DNA from: Legionella sp. PATHC032
GTDB lineage: Bacteria; Pseudomonadota; Gammaproteobacteria; Legionellales; Legionellaceae
DNA length: 64,000 bases
Assembly: GCF_026191185.1 (NCBI RefSeq)
Contig: NZ_JAPHOV010000001.1
Location: 1,917,001 to 1,981,000 of the forward strand
Direction: 5' to 3'
The notes below the pieces were generated by a model, which worked only from the letters and a program-made list of their open reading frames with translations, was not told the origin of the DNA and ran no database searches. Both the position numbers and the translations under genes were made by a program. Positions 30,456-39,177 of this stretch are shown in pieces. How positions within the stretch are numbered: position 1 is the first letter of the stretch; every line of letters begins with the position of its first letter.

Positions 30456-32105
30456 ATGGTCATCAAAATGAAAAAAATAAGCTGCAGTATTCTTCTTTTA
30501 CTCAATTCCTTAATTGGCTATGCCGACTCTGGCCAACCTAAATTAATTTTACAAATAGTTGTTGACCAGTTACGAGGAGATTTAATTTATCGTCATCACA
30601 AACAGTTTGGACCTTCTGGTTTCAATTATTTACTTGCTCATGGACTGGATTACCATAATGCACATCATCCCCATGCCAACACAACGACCTGTGCAGGTCA
30701 TAGCACTATTGCAACAGGAAGCTACCCCTCTTTACACGGCATAGTTGATAATGATTGGTATGATAGAAAAACAAAAAAACTAAAGTATTGTATGGAGGAT
30801 TTACAGGCCAAAATTTTACCTACTTCACACACCCATACCGAAATTTCAGGACGCTCACCCCGTAACATAAAGCCGTCCACACTAAGCGACGAAATCATTT
30901 TAGCAAAAAAAGGCAAAGCATTTGGTGTGTCATTAAAAGACAGAGCAGCCATCACTCTAGCTGGTCATGCAGGCAAAGCGTTCTGGTTTGATAAAACGAA
31001 TGGAGGATTTGTTACAAGCAATTACTATTATTCCAGTTATCCATTATGGGTAGAAAACTGGAATAAAAACTATCAGCCCAAAGCTTATGACTGGAAGCTT
31101 TCTCATCCTAAATCCTTCTATCAGAATGCAAATAATCTTCCATTTCGTCATAACTATGGTAGCTTTGGCCAAACATTTCCTCATCATGTAACCAATCCTC
31201 CATCTGAGGAATATTTCAAATCGCTTTCCAGGACCCCCAAGGCAGATGAATTAACTGCTGATTTTGCCAAACAACTGCTGGTAAATGAAAAACTGGGAAA
31301 AACAGCAGGTCAAACAGATTATCTTGCAATCAGTTTTTCTGCTGTAGATGCCATTGGCCATCAATTTGGACCTAACAGCCTGGAAGCAGAAGACAATTTG
31401 ATCGCCCTTGATGACACCCTAAGCCAACTCTTTAAAACCATTGATACAGAAGTTGGTCTTAACAATACGTTAATTATACTCACCGCCGATCATGGTGTCA
31501 GCGACGGCCCTGCATTCCTTAAAACACATAAAATACCTGAGATAAAACCTATCAATATAGAAGCGACAGGAGAGCACATCAAGAATTTATTACTCAAACA
31601 CTTTGCTCTCCCCGCACAAACATTAATGTCAATCAATCCTCCTTTCATCTACCTTGATCACCAAATTATCAAAGAGAAAAATCTGGATATTGCGGAAGTC
31701 AGTCTCTACATAGCAGAAGAAATCAGTCATCTTCCAGGGATATTCAAAGCCTACCCATTACCTATACGCGATATTGAAAAAGATTGGTTAAGCGAAAAGG
31801 TTGACCGCATGTCTTATACTTACCGTGCAGGTGATGTTTATATTGTACAACCTCCATATCAAAGCCACGGTGCAAAAAGTGAAGATCGAGTCGCTCATGG
31901 CAGCCCGTGGCAATATGATACTTACGTACCACTATTATTTGCACACCCTGACCTAAAACCCAAACGTATATTTCGACAAGTATTCACAACGGATATTGCC
32001 TCAACATTATCTTCCCTATTATTGATTAAACCGCCTGCTGCGGCTGTGGGCCAGCCGTTAATTGAAGTGTTAAACGCTTTTCATAAGACTGGAGAGAATG
32101 ATTGA
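30456..32105 (+). CDS. PafA-like alkaline phosphatase, exported
   Basis: Alkaline-phosphatase superfamily enzyme, 549 residues (545 if the second ATG at 30468 is used), with a signal peptide ending LIGYA. The first metal-site aspartate is in LQIVVDQLRGD; the nucleophile region is NTTTCAGHSTIATGSYPSLHGIV, with a threonine nucleophile near residue 75; further metal ligands are in DAIGHQFGP, ILTADHGVSDGP and GAKSEDRVAHGSPW. VSLKDRAAI near residue 160 supplies the Lys and Arg pair that marks PafA-type phosphate monoesterases. Expected in the periplasm or secreted. Single gene; udk follows. Confidence 0.85.
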   Translation: MVIKMKKISCSILLLLNSLIGYADSGQPKLILQIVVDQLRGDLIYRHHKQFGPSGFNYLLAHGLDYHNAHHPHANTTTCAGHSTIATGSYPSLHGIVDNDWYDRKTKKLKYCMEDLQAKILPTSHTHTEISGRSPRNIKPSTLSDEIILAKKGKAFGVSLKDRAAITLAGHAGKAFWFDKTNGGFVTSNYYYSSYPLWVENWNKNYQPKAYDWKLSHPKSFYQNANNLPFRHNYGSFGQTFPHHVTNPPSEEYFKSLSRTPKADELTADFAKQLLVNEKLGKTAGQTDYLAISFSAVDAIGHQFGPNSLEAEDNLIALDDTLSQLFKTIDTEVGLNNTLIILTADHGVSDGPAFLKTHKIPEIKPINIEATGEHIKNLLLKHFALPAQTLMSINPPFIYLDHQIIKEKNLDIAEVSLYIAEEISHLPGIFKAYPLPIRDIEKDWLSEKVDRMSYTYRAGDVYIVQPPYQSHGAKSEDRVAHGSPWQYDTYVPLLFAHPDLKPKRIFRQVFTTDIASTLSSLLLIKPPAAAVGQPLIEVLNAFHKTGEND

Positions 32106-32157
32106 ATTCCAACTGAAAAAACTTTACTATTCGTACAAAATTTTTAATGAAAACATT

Positions 32158-32796
32158 ATGACAAAGCAAGCGATTATAATTGGGATTTCCGGCCCATCAG
32201 CATCTGGAAAAAGTTTATTAGCAAATACTATAGTGAGTGAATTGGGCTCCGAGCAGGTTGTCGTTATCTCTGAAGATGCTTACTATAAAGACAATGGACA
32301 CCTACCTTTTGCAGAGAGAGAAAAAATAAATTACGATCACCCTGACTCATTTGATCACGCTCTTCTATATGAGCATCTTCGTCAGCTGAGAGTTGGAAAT
32401 ACAGTACAAATTCCAATTTATTCTCATTCCAAACATCTGCGTTTACCTGAAACCAGAGCAGTGGGCGAACATGCCATTATTGTACTCGAAGGAATACTAC
32501 TTTTCAGTGATAAAGCTCTCCGTGAAATTATGGATATACGTATATTCATGTCTACTCCTCTTGATGTCTGTTTAACACGACGTTTAAAACGAGATGTAGT
32601 AGAAAGGCATCGATCGTTTGAATCGGTTATTCATCAATATGAGACTACAGTACGTCCTATGTACATGCAATTTATTGAACCATCAAGCCGCTACGCTGAT
32701 ATAATAGTGCCTAGAGGTGGTGAAAACAGAATCGCTATAGAGATGATTCAAGCTAAAATGCGGGAATTATTAGCGTCTCATACAAGAGGCAGTTGA
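32158..32796 (+). CDS. udk: uridine/cytidine kinase
   Basis: P-loop kinase phosphorylating uridine and cytidine with ATP or GTP in pyrimidine salvage. The ATG at 32158 gives 212 residues, beginning MTKQAIIIGISGPSASGKSLLA with the Walker A loop, like E. coli Udk; the open frame from 32098 would overlap the previous gene and add an unsupported extension. Other motifs: ISEDAYYKDN, NYDHPDSFDHALL, VLEGILLF and the C-terminal YADIIVPRGGENRIAIEMI. Complete. Confidence 0.93.
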   Translation: MTKQAIIIGISGPSASGKSLLANTIVSELGSEQVVVISEDAYYKDNGHLPFAEREKINYDHPDSFDHALLYEHLRQLRVGNTVQIPIYSHSKHLRLPETRAVGEHAIIVLEGILLFSDKALREIMDIRIFMSTPLDVCLTRRLKRDVVERHRSFESVIHQYETTVRPMYMQFIEPSSRYADIIVPRGGENRIAIEMIQAKMRELLASHTRGS

Positions 32797-32909
32797 TAAT
32801 TTATTGGGCTGATTTAAAGCAACCTAATAGATATTGTGGTTTTAGTCCAGGATCGAAGTAACACTCGCTTCGCCCTGCTAAATCAAAAATAATGGGAGGA
32901 GATACTATT

Positions 32910-33698
32910 GTGGGATTTTTAACTGGAAAAAAAGCACTCATTGTTGGCTTGGCAAGTAACCGTTCAATTGCATATGGCATTGCTAAAGCATTCCACAGTC
33001 AAGGAGCTGAGCTGGCTTTTACTTACCAAAACGAAAAATTACAGTCACGTGTTGAAACGATGGCATCGGAATTTAATTCAACTCTAGCTTTTCCTTGTGA
33101 TGTAGCAAGTGATGAAGAAATAAAAACCGTATTTGATAGTTTACGTAATCACTGGAATAAATTAGATATCCTGGTTCATTCTGTAGCTTATGCTCCGGCA
33201 GATCAAATCAGTGGTGATTTTGTGGAGTGCGCAAATAGAGAGGGATTTAGAATTGCTCATGATATTAGTGCCTATAGCCTCATAGGTTTGTCTCAAGCAG
33301 CACTACCTATGATGCTTGACACTCAGGGTTCAATTTTAACCTTAAGTTATTATGGGGCAGAAAAAGCCGTACCAAACTATAATGTCATGGGGGTTGCGAA
33401 GGCAAGTTTAGAAGCTTCTGTTCGCTATCTGGCAGCCAGTTTAGGATCTAGAGGGTTAAGAATTAATGCTATATCAGCTGGACCAATTAAAACCCTAGCT
33501 GCTGCTGGAATTAAAGATTTTCGTAAAATTCATGCTGCCTACGCAAACATTACACCATTACAAAGAAATGTTACTGCCGATGAAGTAGGAAATACTGCTG
33601 CCTTTTTATGTTCTGATCTGGCATCCGGGATTACTGGTGAAGTGGTGCATGTTGATGCAGGTTATCATGCAGTCTCTGCGATGAGTGAACTGGGATAG
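32910..33698 (+). CDS. fabI: enoyl-[acyl-carrier-protein] reductase (NADH), FabI type
   Basis: Short-chain-dehydrogenase-type reductase for the last step of fatty-acid elongation. The GTG at 32910 is preferred over the ATG at 32892: GGGAGGAG stands seven bases before it and the product (262 residues, [13 protein letters not shown]) matches E. coli FabI exactly in length and start. NAD loop [15 protein letters not shown]; catalytic Tyr/Lys in [22 protein letters not shown]-terminal [19 protein letters not shown]. Target of triclosan-type inhibitors in other species. Confidence 0.95.
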   Translation: MGFLTGKKALIVGLASNRSIAYGIAKAFHSQGAELAFTYQNEKLQSRVETMASEFNSTLAFPCDVASDEEIKTVFDSLRNHWNKLDILVHSVAYAPADQISGDFVECANREGFRIAHDISAYSLIGLSQAALPMMLDTQGSILTLSYYGAEKAVPNYNVMGVAKASLEASVRYLAASLGSRGLRINAISAGPIKTLAAAGIKDFRKIHAAYANITPLQRNVTADEVGNTAAFLCSDLASGITGEVVHVDAGYHAVSAMSELG

Positions 33699-34178
33699 AT
33701 AAACATTCCCTACTTTTAGATTATATGAGTTTTTCAACAAATTTGATGGATTTGGTGCTGAGAAAATAACTAAGCTCAACACCAACTATTTATTACCATG
33801 AAAATTACCATCCTGAATATAAAAAGAAAAACATATTTGATATATTGTTTTTGTATTGAGTAGAACGTTTTTTTAATTCAGGTTCTCCCAATTCATTGAG
33901 CTAATTCAAATTGAGTAGCTAATCTTCATATTAAAAACAGGGTATAGTTCTCGAAAAATCCAATCATTTTTATAAACCTGACACAATAAATCAATACCGA
34001 TATGTTCATTTTACGATCACAACCAAGATTTTTGTCAATGCATTAAAATAGTAGCTATCTAACACTACCAGCAAATGAATATTAAATAGATTAGTATAAA
34101 TATATCATTCAAAAAGCTGTTGTTTAAATTTTTATCTATAATTAAATTTACATGTATCTGAGTCAGGAGATATAAGGA
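33699..34178. other. 480-base spacer before the ankyrin gene
   Basis: Contains a terminator-like hairpin after fabI (33752-33785) and, close to the next gene, a perfect TATAAT at 34137-34142 that may be its -10 (no good -35, so an activator may be needed). AGGAG stands ten bases before the ankyrin-gene ATG. Very AT-rich; no other gene or repeat recognised. Confidence 0.55.
33752..33785 (+). terminator. hairpin after fabI
   Basis: Stem TTGGTGCTGAG (33752-33762) with CTCAACACCAA (33775-33785), ten Watson-Crick pairs plus one G-U, followed by CTATTTATTA. Only a loose U-tract. Confidence 0.5.
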
Positions 34179-36320
34179 ATGGGGATTGAGCACTTAGATG
34201 AAATGCAGACCTTTGAAAAATTGGTTGAGGCCATTAAAGAAGAAAACATTGCGCAACTCAGAATGCTTTTAAGACATGCACGACAATCAAAATATAATAT
34301 TTTTGAGCAAGTAGACATGGATGGGAATACCATTATGCATCATGCAATAATGCAAGCCAACAGGGAGATAATGGGTTCTATAATGTCATATGAAACTGGG
34401 CGTGAGGCCAGTTTTGGAGTCCAAAACAATCAAGGAAAAACACCCTATCAATGTATGCTTGATTTACCTGAAACAAAACAGGTATTTAAGGATTTAGTCA
34501 AATCGAAATTAGGACCGAGTTGGACGCAATCTTACATTTTAAATCAATTTCAGCAATATTTGCATTATCAACTCAATAAAGATCTATCTAAGGGCTGCAA
34601 TCTCCATTTGATGTCCGAGTTACCTGAATATCCTGCACAATACAAAAACAGTTATATATATATCAAAAAAAGCGATACTCAGGAGCTGTATTATGTTAAG
34701 CCTGATGGGAAGTATGAACAAGTAAAAATTAATGATTTCGATGTTTTTGAAAAAAAAATAAACGCCATTAAAAATCAGGATGAGGCTAAATTATTAGATC
34801 TCAGTAATGAGCAAATTAAAGACCTTGTCACATCAAATGGAGGTCATGCCCCTGATCCTGTTGCACCAGTTATTGAAGACTTAAAAAGCGGACATTGTAA
34901 TGGTTTGGCATCCATTTGGTTACAATGCAGGCTCGATGGCAAAGAAGAACTATATTATGAAATATTTAAAGATATTATTGCTTGGGATAAAACAGAAGCT
35001 TCACTGAATGAAGAGTTAGTTAAAAAATTTGAATATGCTATTCAGCTGACTCGGTCCTATCACATGGATTATGATAGTATGAAATCTTTTCTGGGTACAG
35101 AAAAATCAGAGGTTTTGGTTCGTCAATTTATGTGGGAAAAAGTATGGGGAGAAACGAATTATCAACAGGAGAGTCGCTCCAATTCTCATATGTCTTTAGA
35201 AGGGCTAAGCTATTTTTTGCAACAATTGGCAAAACCGGAAAATGAAGGAAAAGGATTTGGCCTTAATACCATAGGCGAAGTACCAGGCCATGCTATATCG
35301 GCAATATATCAAGATGGAAAACTCTATATTTATGACTCAAATCGCCCTTCCGCGAATAAGGATGAAACTAAACCTGATATAATCAAAGAATTTGATTTGA
35401 GTCAGAGAGAAGGCATTGAGGCGGCCGCCAGAGAAATTCGTTGTTGTTTGTTTGATAACTTCAGTGGATCCAATGAACCAAAAGAGCGGTTTTCTATTAA
35501 CTTTTCTGCTTATGATCACAAAGGAAAACCTCCTGGAACATATATAACGCTAGAACAAGCAGAAGCCAGACGTTTTTATCAAGAGGTCAAAGAAAACAAA
35601 CCTGTCAACCCCATGCATTTTGCAAAAAAATTACTAGATATCCATACTCACTTATCACCAGAAGAACTCCATTTTATGTATAAAAATATTGAGTTTGATA
35701 CAAATAAAATCAACGAAATTGTTTATGATGAGTGGAGTAGTTCTTCACCTCTTTTAGAAGTGATCATGAGTGGCCACTATCCCCAAGCTGTTCAAGCCTT
35801 AGTACAATCCGGTGCTAACCCAAACCTCGAAGTTGATGGGATATCTCCTATCTCTGAGGCTAAAAGACAAGGCAAGAATGACATTGTTGACTTGCTTGAA
35901 GCAAAACCCGACAAACCAGCCCTGCCCAATAAAGCAAAGGTCAGAATCAATATCATAAAAATTCCTGCAAATGAAAGAGAAGCAAATATTTTAGCTGTCT
36001 ATAGAGTATTAAGTGACGATAATTTAATGAAAAACAAAGACGGATCAGTACCAAACATTATCAAAGAAATGCGGGAAATTGTAGGAAAACTGGATCCTGA
36101 AAATGAAGAAGAGATAGCCGGCGCCATTCTCGAAATTAAAACCAAAATAGCTCATGGTAGTGAAGATAATATTAGCGACAATGCGCGTAATGTCCTCAAT
36201 GGGTTTGCTAAAAGCAGCTGCTGTGATTTTCAAAAAATTCGTGCCGCTTTATCTGAGAACCTTGCAATGGACGAAATCATGAATAATGTTAAGGAGCCTT
36301 CTGCCTTAATGAGAACTTAA
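34179..36320 (+). CDS. ankyrin-repeat protein with a YopT-like (C58) cysteine protease core; predicted effector
   Basis: 713 residues, no signal peptide. Residues about 20-115 contain degenerate ankyrin repeats (DMDGNTIMHHAIMQAN, NNQGKTPYQCML). The centre holds a papain-like triad candidate: Cys240 in SGHCNGLASIW, His371 in VPGHAISAIY and Asp386 in YIYDSN. In YopT the spacings are about 119 and 16; here they are 131 and 15, and the surrounding small/hydrophobic pattern fits C58 peptidases. A second ankyrin pair follows near residues 525-580 (SSPLLEVIMSGHYPQAVQALVQSGANPNLEVDGISP), then a helical C-terminal domain. This architecture suggests a protein that cleaves a host target bound by ankyrins. 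Triad and effector status are inferred. It stands alone with a long spacer in front. Confidence 0.7.
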   Translation: MGIEHLDEMQTFEKLVEAIKEENIAQLRMLLRHARQSKYNIFEQVDMDGNTIMHHAIMQANREIMGSIMSYETGREASFGVQNNQGKTPYQCMLDLPETKQVFKDLVKSKLGPSWTQSYILNQFQQYLHYQLNKDLSKGCNLHLMSELPEYPAQYKNSYIYIKKSDTQELYYVKPDGKYEQVKINDFDVFEKKINAIKNQDEAKLLDLSNEQIKDLVTSNGGHAPDPVAPVIEDLKSGHCNGLASIWLQCRLDGKEELYYEIFKDIIAWDKTEASLNEELVKKFEYAIQLTRSYHMDYDSMKSFLGTEKSEVLVRQFMWEKVWGETNYQQESRSNSHMSLEGLSYFLQQLAKPENEGKGFGLNTIGEVPGHAISAIYQDGKLYIYDSNRPSANKDETKPDIIKEFDLSQREGIEAAAREIRCCLFDNFSGSNEPKERFSINFSAYDHKGKPPGTYITLEQAEARRFYQEVKENKPVNPMHFAKKLLDIHTHLSPEELHFMYKNIEFDTNKINEIVYDEWSSSSPLLEVIMSGHYPQAVQALVQSGANPNLEVDGISPISEAKRQGKNDIVDLLEAKPDKPALPNKAKVRINIIKIPANEREANILAVYRVLSDDNLMKNKDGSVPNIIKEMREIVGKLDPENEEEIAGAILEIKTKIAHGSEDNISDNARNVLNGFAKSSCCDFQKIRAALSENLAMDEIMNNVKEPSALMRT

Positions 36321-36637
36321 GCCTTGATGATTTTTATCAAGATTGTTTATTTTGGCAATGTAATATTAGGAATGTTTTTCTGCTAATAACGCCTGATCAA
36401 GCTAGTGAATATAAATTTGTACATCCAATAAGAGATCGTATTGTATTGTTCTAACAATGAAAGTCCAATCAGACATAAGCGATCAGATAAAGACTTGCCT
36501 CTATACATGACATACGTCGATAAAGTATTTCATGGCATTTCAATCATGTCTAAAACAATAAATATAACTGTAAATAGAGCAAGCACTGTAATCTAAAAGC
36601 TTCCTTATTTTCTTAAAAAGTAACCGCTCGCTACTCT
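36321..36637. other. 317-base spacer between convergent ankyrin gene and ppiD
   Basis: Starts with a terminator hairpin (36323-36341). The rest is AT-rich and shows no open frame, RNA gene or repeat that I can support. Confidence 0.5.
36323..36341 (+). terminator. terminator after the ankyrin gene
   Basis: CTTGAT/ATCAAG stem (36323-36328 with 36336-36341), seven-base loop, then ATTGTTTATTTT, two bases after the stop codon. Confidence 0.6.
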
Positions 36638-38512
36638 CTATTTCCTTACTATTTTCGCACGATGAAGCAAATTATTAACATACAAGTCATAATCCATCAT
36701 TCCATAACTGGCTTCAATTTGCTGGATTAAACTGTCTCTTTGTTCTTGATCCAAAGAACTTAATTTTCCATCATTAATTCGTTTTAATTTGACAACGACA
36801 TAGTCACCATTGTCTAAAATCACTCCATCACGGCTTTCTGGGCGTAATAAATTAAATGCCAAATCATTGATTAAGGAATTAGCTTTGTCGCTGTCTCTGG
36901 AAGCCTTTTCAACAGAATGCCACTCGAATTGATTACTGGTGATTAATTCCTGCTGTTGCTTATCTTCAACCGGATGAAGCAAACTGCTACCAATTTCTTT
37001 TGCTTTGGCATCCCCATATTGTTTTGCTAGTATTTTTCTAATCCGATCTTGGACTTCGCCCAAGGTTTGTTCTCTAGAAGGTATATGTTTCTTCACTCGT
37101 AAAACGACTACAGAATCATTATCAAGCTGTATAGGCTCGCTGTTATTTCCTAGTTCCAGAACATCAGTGCTAAACGCAGCATGGATAACCTGTTTATTTT
37201 TGGTAATCGATTGCTTGCCGCCATCGCGAGAAAAAGGCTCGGTATGTTGAATTTTCAGCTTTAAAGTATCCAAAACGGGATCAAGTGAATCAGGTGTTTG
37301 ATAACTTAAATCTGTTAATTGCTCCAAAGCTTGAGCATACTTGGCTTGAGCCATATCATTTAATAATTGATCCTTAATAATAGGTTCAACCTCTTGCAAA
37401 GATTTAGTTGTAACTGGCTTATAAGCAACCAGCTTAAAAATTTCATAACCATATTTTGTTTGCACTGGTGTAGAAATTTGTCCTGGTTTAGTTAAATTGG
37501 AGAGTACTCTGTCGTATTCATTTTGCCCTCCTGTAATCCAGGGAAGAATGCCCTTATTGGCTATAGATAACTTGTCATCAGATTTAGAAACAACATATTT
37601 ATCAAATTGCTCTGGATGTTTTTTTAAATCACTATACACCTCATCAGCCTTTTGCTTAATTGAGTCTTGCTCTTCCTTGGTAGCATTTTCCGGAACTGCA
37701 AATAAAATATGAGCAACCTGCCATTGAGCAGGAGTTAAGTAATTACTTTTGTTTTCTTCGTAATAATTTTTAATTTCTTCAGGTGAAATCTTAATTTGTG
37801 ATTTGATATCATGCATAGACAAAAGCACATAATCCAGTATAACTTGCTCAGAAGTCATGAATTTTTTATGGTGCTGATCATAATATCTTTTAATATCATC
37901 ATCTGAAATCTTTGCCTGTTGTTCAAAACGGTCGGATGGTACTGTCAAATAATCATAGTCTCTGGTCTGCATGTATAATCTAACAAATCGTTTTATTTCA
38001 TCCGATAAAGCAAATGATGTTCCCATAAATGCAAAACGTTGCTGATTAAGCAACATACCCTGTCTTACTTCATTTTGAAAAGTTTCAGGAGTAAATAAAG
38101 CTCCACTCAAAGCTTGTTGATAGCGTTGTGCCGAAAAATGTCCATCCTCCTGGAATTGAGGAATTTGCACTATTGCTGCATTAGCTTGTTCTGGACTAAC
38201 CTCAAACCCATATTTCCGTGCTGCCTGAATGCTCACCTCATTCGTTATCATTTGATTCAGTACTTGATTTTGCAGATTTTTTTCATCTGCAGCAGTCATT
38301 TGGGGTAAATCTTGCTGAGCTCGAGTGCGTCTGTAGTTCGTTTCAAACGCTTGCATGGTAATTGGTTTATCATTAACTATTACCTTTGCATCGGATATTT
38401 GTCGAGATTGAAAATAATAATCAACACCAAAAAGTGTAAAGGTAATAGCAATTAATATAATAACTAACCACGCTACTACACCCTGAATGTGTTCATTTAA
38501 CTTCTGCAACAT
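36638..38512 (-). CDS. ppiD: periplasmic folding chaperone / peptidyl-prolyl isomerase PpiD
   Basis: SurA/PpiD-type protein of 624 residues (E. coli 623). One N-terminal membrane anchor, GVVAWLVIILIAITFTLFGVDYYF, near residues 11-33, holds a periplasmic SurA-N-like chaperone region (QVLNQMITNEVSIQAARKYGFEVSPEQANAAI). A parvulin domain lies near residues 255-365 (PAQWQVAHILFAVPENATKEEQ ... GILPWITGG ... GQISTPVQTKYGYEIFKLV). Helps outer-membrane and exported proteins leave the Sec translocon. It is the last gene of the tig-clpP-clpX-lon-hupB block, as in E. coli, but separated from hupB by two tRNA genes. Confidence 0.93.
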   Translation of the reverse strand: MLQKLNEHIQGVVAWLVIILIAITFTLFGVDYYFQSRQISDAKVIVNDKPITMQAFETNYRRTRAQQDLPQMTAADEKNLQNQVLNQMITNEVSIQAARKYGFEVSPEQANAAIVQIPQFQEDGHFSAQRYQQALSGALFTPETFQNEVRQGMLLNQQRFAFMGTSFALSDEIKRFVRLYMQTRDYDYLTVPSDRFEQQAKISDDDIKRYYDQHHKKFMTSEQVILDYVLLSMHDIKSQIKISPEEIKNYYEENKSNYLTPAQWQVAHILFAVPENATKEEQDSIKQKADEVYSDLKKHPEQFDKYVVSKSDDKLSIANKGILPWITGGQNEYDRVLSNLTKPGQISTPVQTKYGYEIFKLVAYKPVTTKSLQEVEPIIKDQLLNDMAQAKYAQALEQLTDLSYQTPDSLDPVLDTLKLKIQHTEPFSRDGGKQSITKNKQVIHAAFSTDVLELGNNSEPIQLDNDSVVVLRVKKHIPSREQTLGEVQDRIRKILAKQYGDAKAKEIGSSLLHPVEDKQQQELITSNQFEWHSVEKASRDSDKANSLINDLAFNLLRPESRDGVILDNGDYVVVKLKRINDGKLSSLDQEQRDSLIQQIEASYGMMDYDLYVNNLLHRAKIVRK

Positions 38513-38572
38513 GTCCCGAGATCCATTTTGATATTAACAATGCTTGATGAAAAACGATTCTACCATAAGCTG

Positions 38573-38600
38573 ATAAAAAAAACGCGCCTTTCAGCGCGTT
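38573..38600 (-). terminator. terminator after tRNA-Asp
   Basis: On the minus strand: AACGCGC, loop TGAAAG, GCGCGTT, then a run of T. A textbook intrinsic terminator ending the hupB-tRNA-Val-tRNA-Asp unit before ppiD. Confidence 0.88.
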
Positions 38601-38604
38601 TATC

Positions 38605-38681
38605 TGGCGGAGTGGACGGGGCTCGAACCCGCGACCCCCGGCGTGACAGGCCGGTATTCTGACCAACTGAACTACCACTCC
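38605..38681 (-). tRNA. tRNA-Asp (GTC)
   Basis: 77 bases including encoded CCA. Anticodon GTC in CCTGTCACG; acceptor GGAGTGG pairs with CCACTCC; T-loop GGTTCGAGCC. All arms pair. Confidence 0.96.
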
Positions 38682-38687
38682 ATTTCT

Positions 38688-38763
38688 TGGTGGGTGCTGT
38701 AGGGATCGAACCTACGACCCTCGCCTTGTAAGGGCGATGCTCTCCCAGCTGAGCTAAGCACCC
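38688..38763 (-). tRNA. tRNA-Val (TAC)
   Basis: 76 bases including encoded CCA. Anticodon TAC in CCTTACAAGG; acceptor GGGTGCT. It begins seven bases after the hupB stop codon, so it is probably cut from a hupB transcript. Confidence 0.96.
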
Positions 38764-38770
38764 TGAAAAC

Positions 38771-39049
38771 TTAAGCTTGTTGTACCGCTTCTTTCAGGTT
38801 TTTACCTGCTTTAAACTTGGCAACCCTTGACGCTTTAATTTGGATTGTTTTTCCAGTCTGTGGGTTTCTGCCAGTACGTGCTGAACGATTACCTGTTGAA
38901 AAAGAACCAAAACCAGGTATTACAACTTGATCGCCTTTCTTTAAGACATCAGTTACTGTAGCCATAAAAGTTTCAAGAACTCTGCTTGCGTCAGCTTTGG
39001 TCAAACCTGAACCGCTTGCTATAGCATCAACTAATTCACTCTTATTCAT
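38771..39049 (-). CDS. hupB: DNA-binding protein HU (beta type)
   Basis: Histone-like protein of 92 residues from the ATG at 39049 (GGGG ribosome binding site just before it; the ATG at 39073 adds an unsupported eight residues). The family arm motif GFGSFSTGNRSARTGRNPQTGKTIQI is complete, followed by FKAGKNLKEAV. Binds and bends DNA as a dimer. Located between lon and two tRNA genes, in the order typical of gammaproteobacteria. Confidence 0.95.
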   Translation of the reverse strand: MNKSELVDAIASGSGLTKADASRVLETFMATVTDVLKKGDQVVIPGFGSFSTGNRSARTGRNPQTGKTIQIKASRVAKFKAGKNLKEAVQQA

Positions 39050-39138
39050 CTTTTCCCCTTTACAGTTAATCATCCATATTCCGGAGCTGATTTAAACAGA
39101 TTCAACTGCTCCAGTCAAGTTCGTACATCCTTGCAGAG

Positions 39139-39155
39139 CCCGCCACCAGCGGGCC
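39139..39155 (-). promoter_or_regulatory. GC-rich hairpin between lon and hupB
   Basis: Perfect GCCCGC/GCGGGC stem with a five-base loop, standing about 25 bases after the lon stop. No U-run follows on either strand, so it is more likely an mRNA stabiliser or a partial stop between lon and hupB than a full terminator. Confidence 0.45.
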
Positions 39156-39177
39156 ACGTAGAGAAATATACTCTGTA

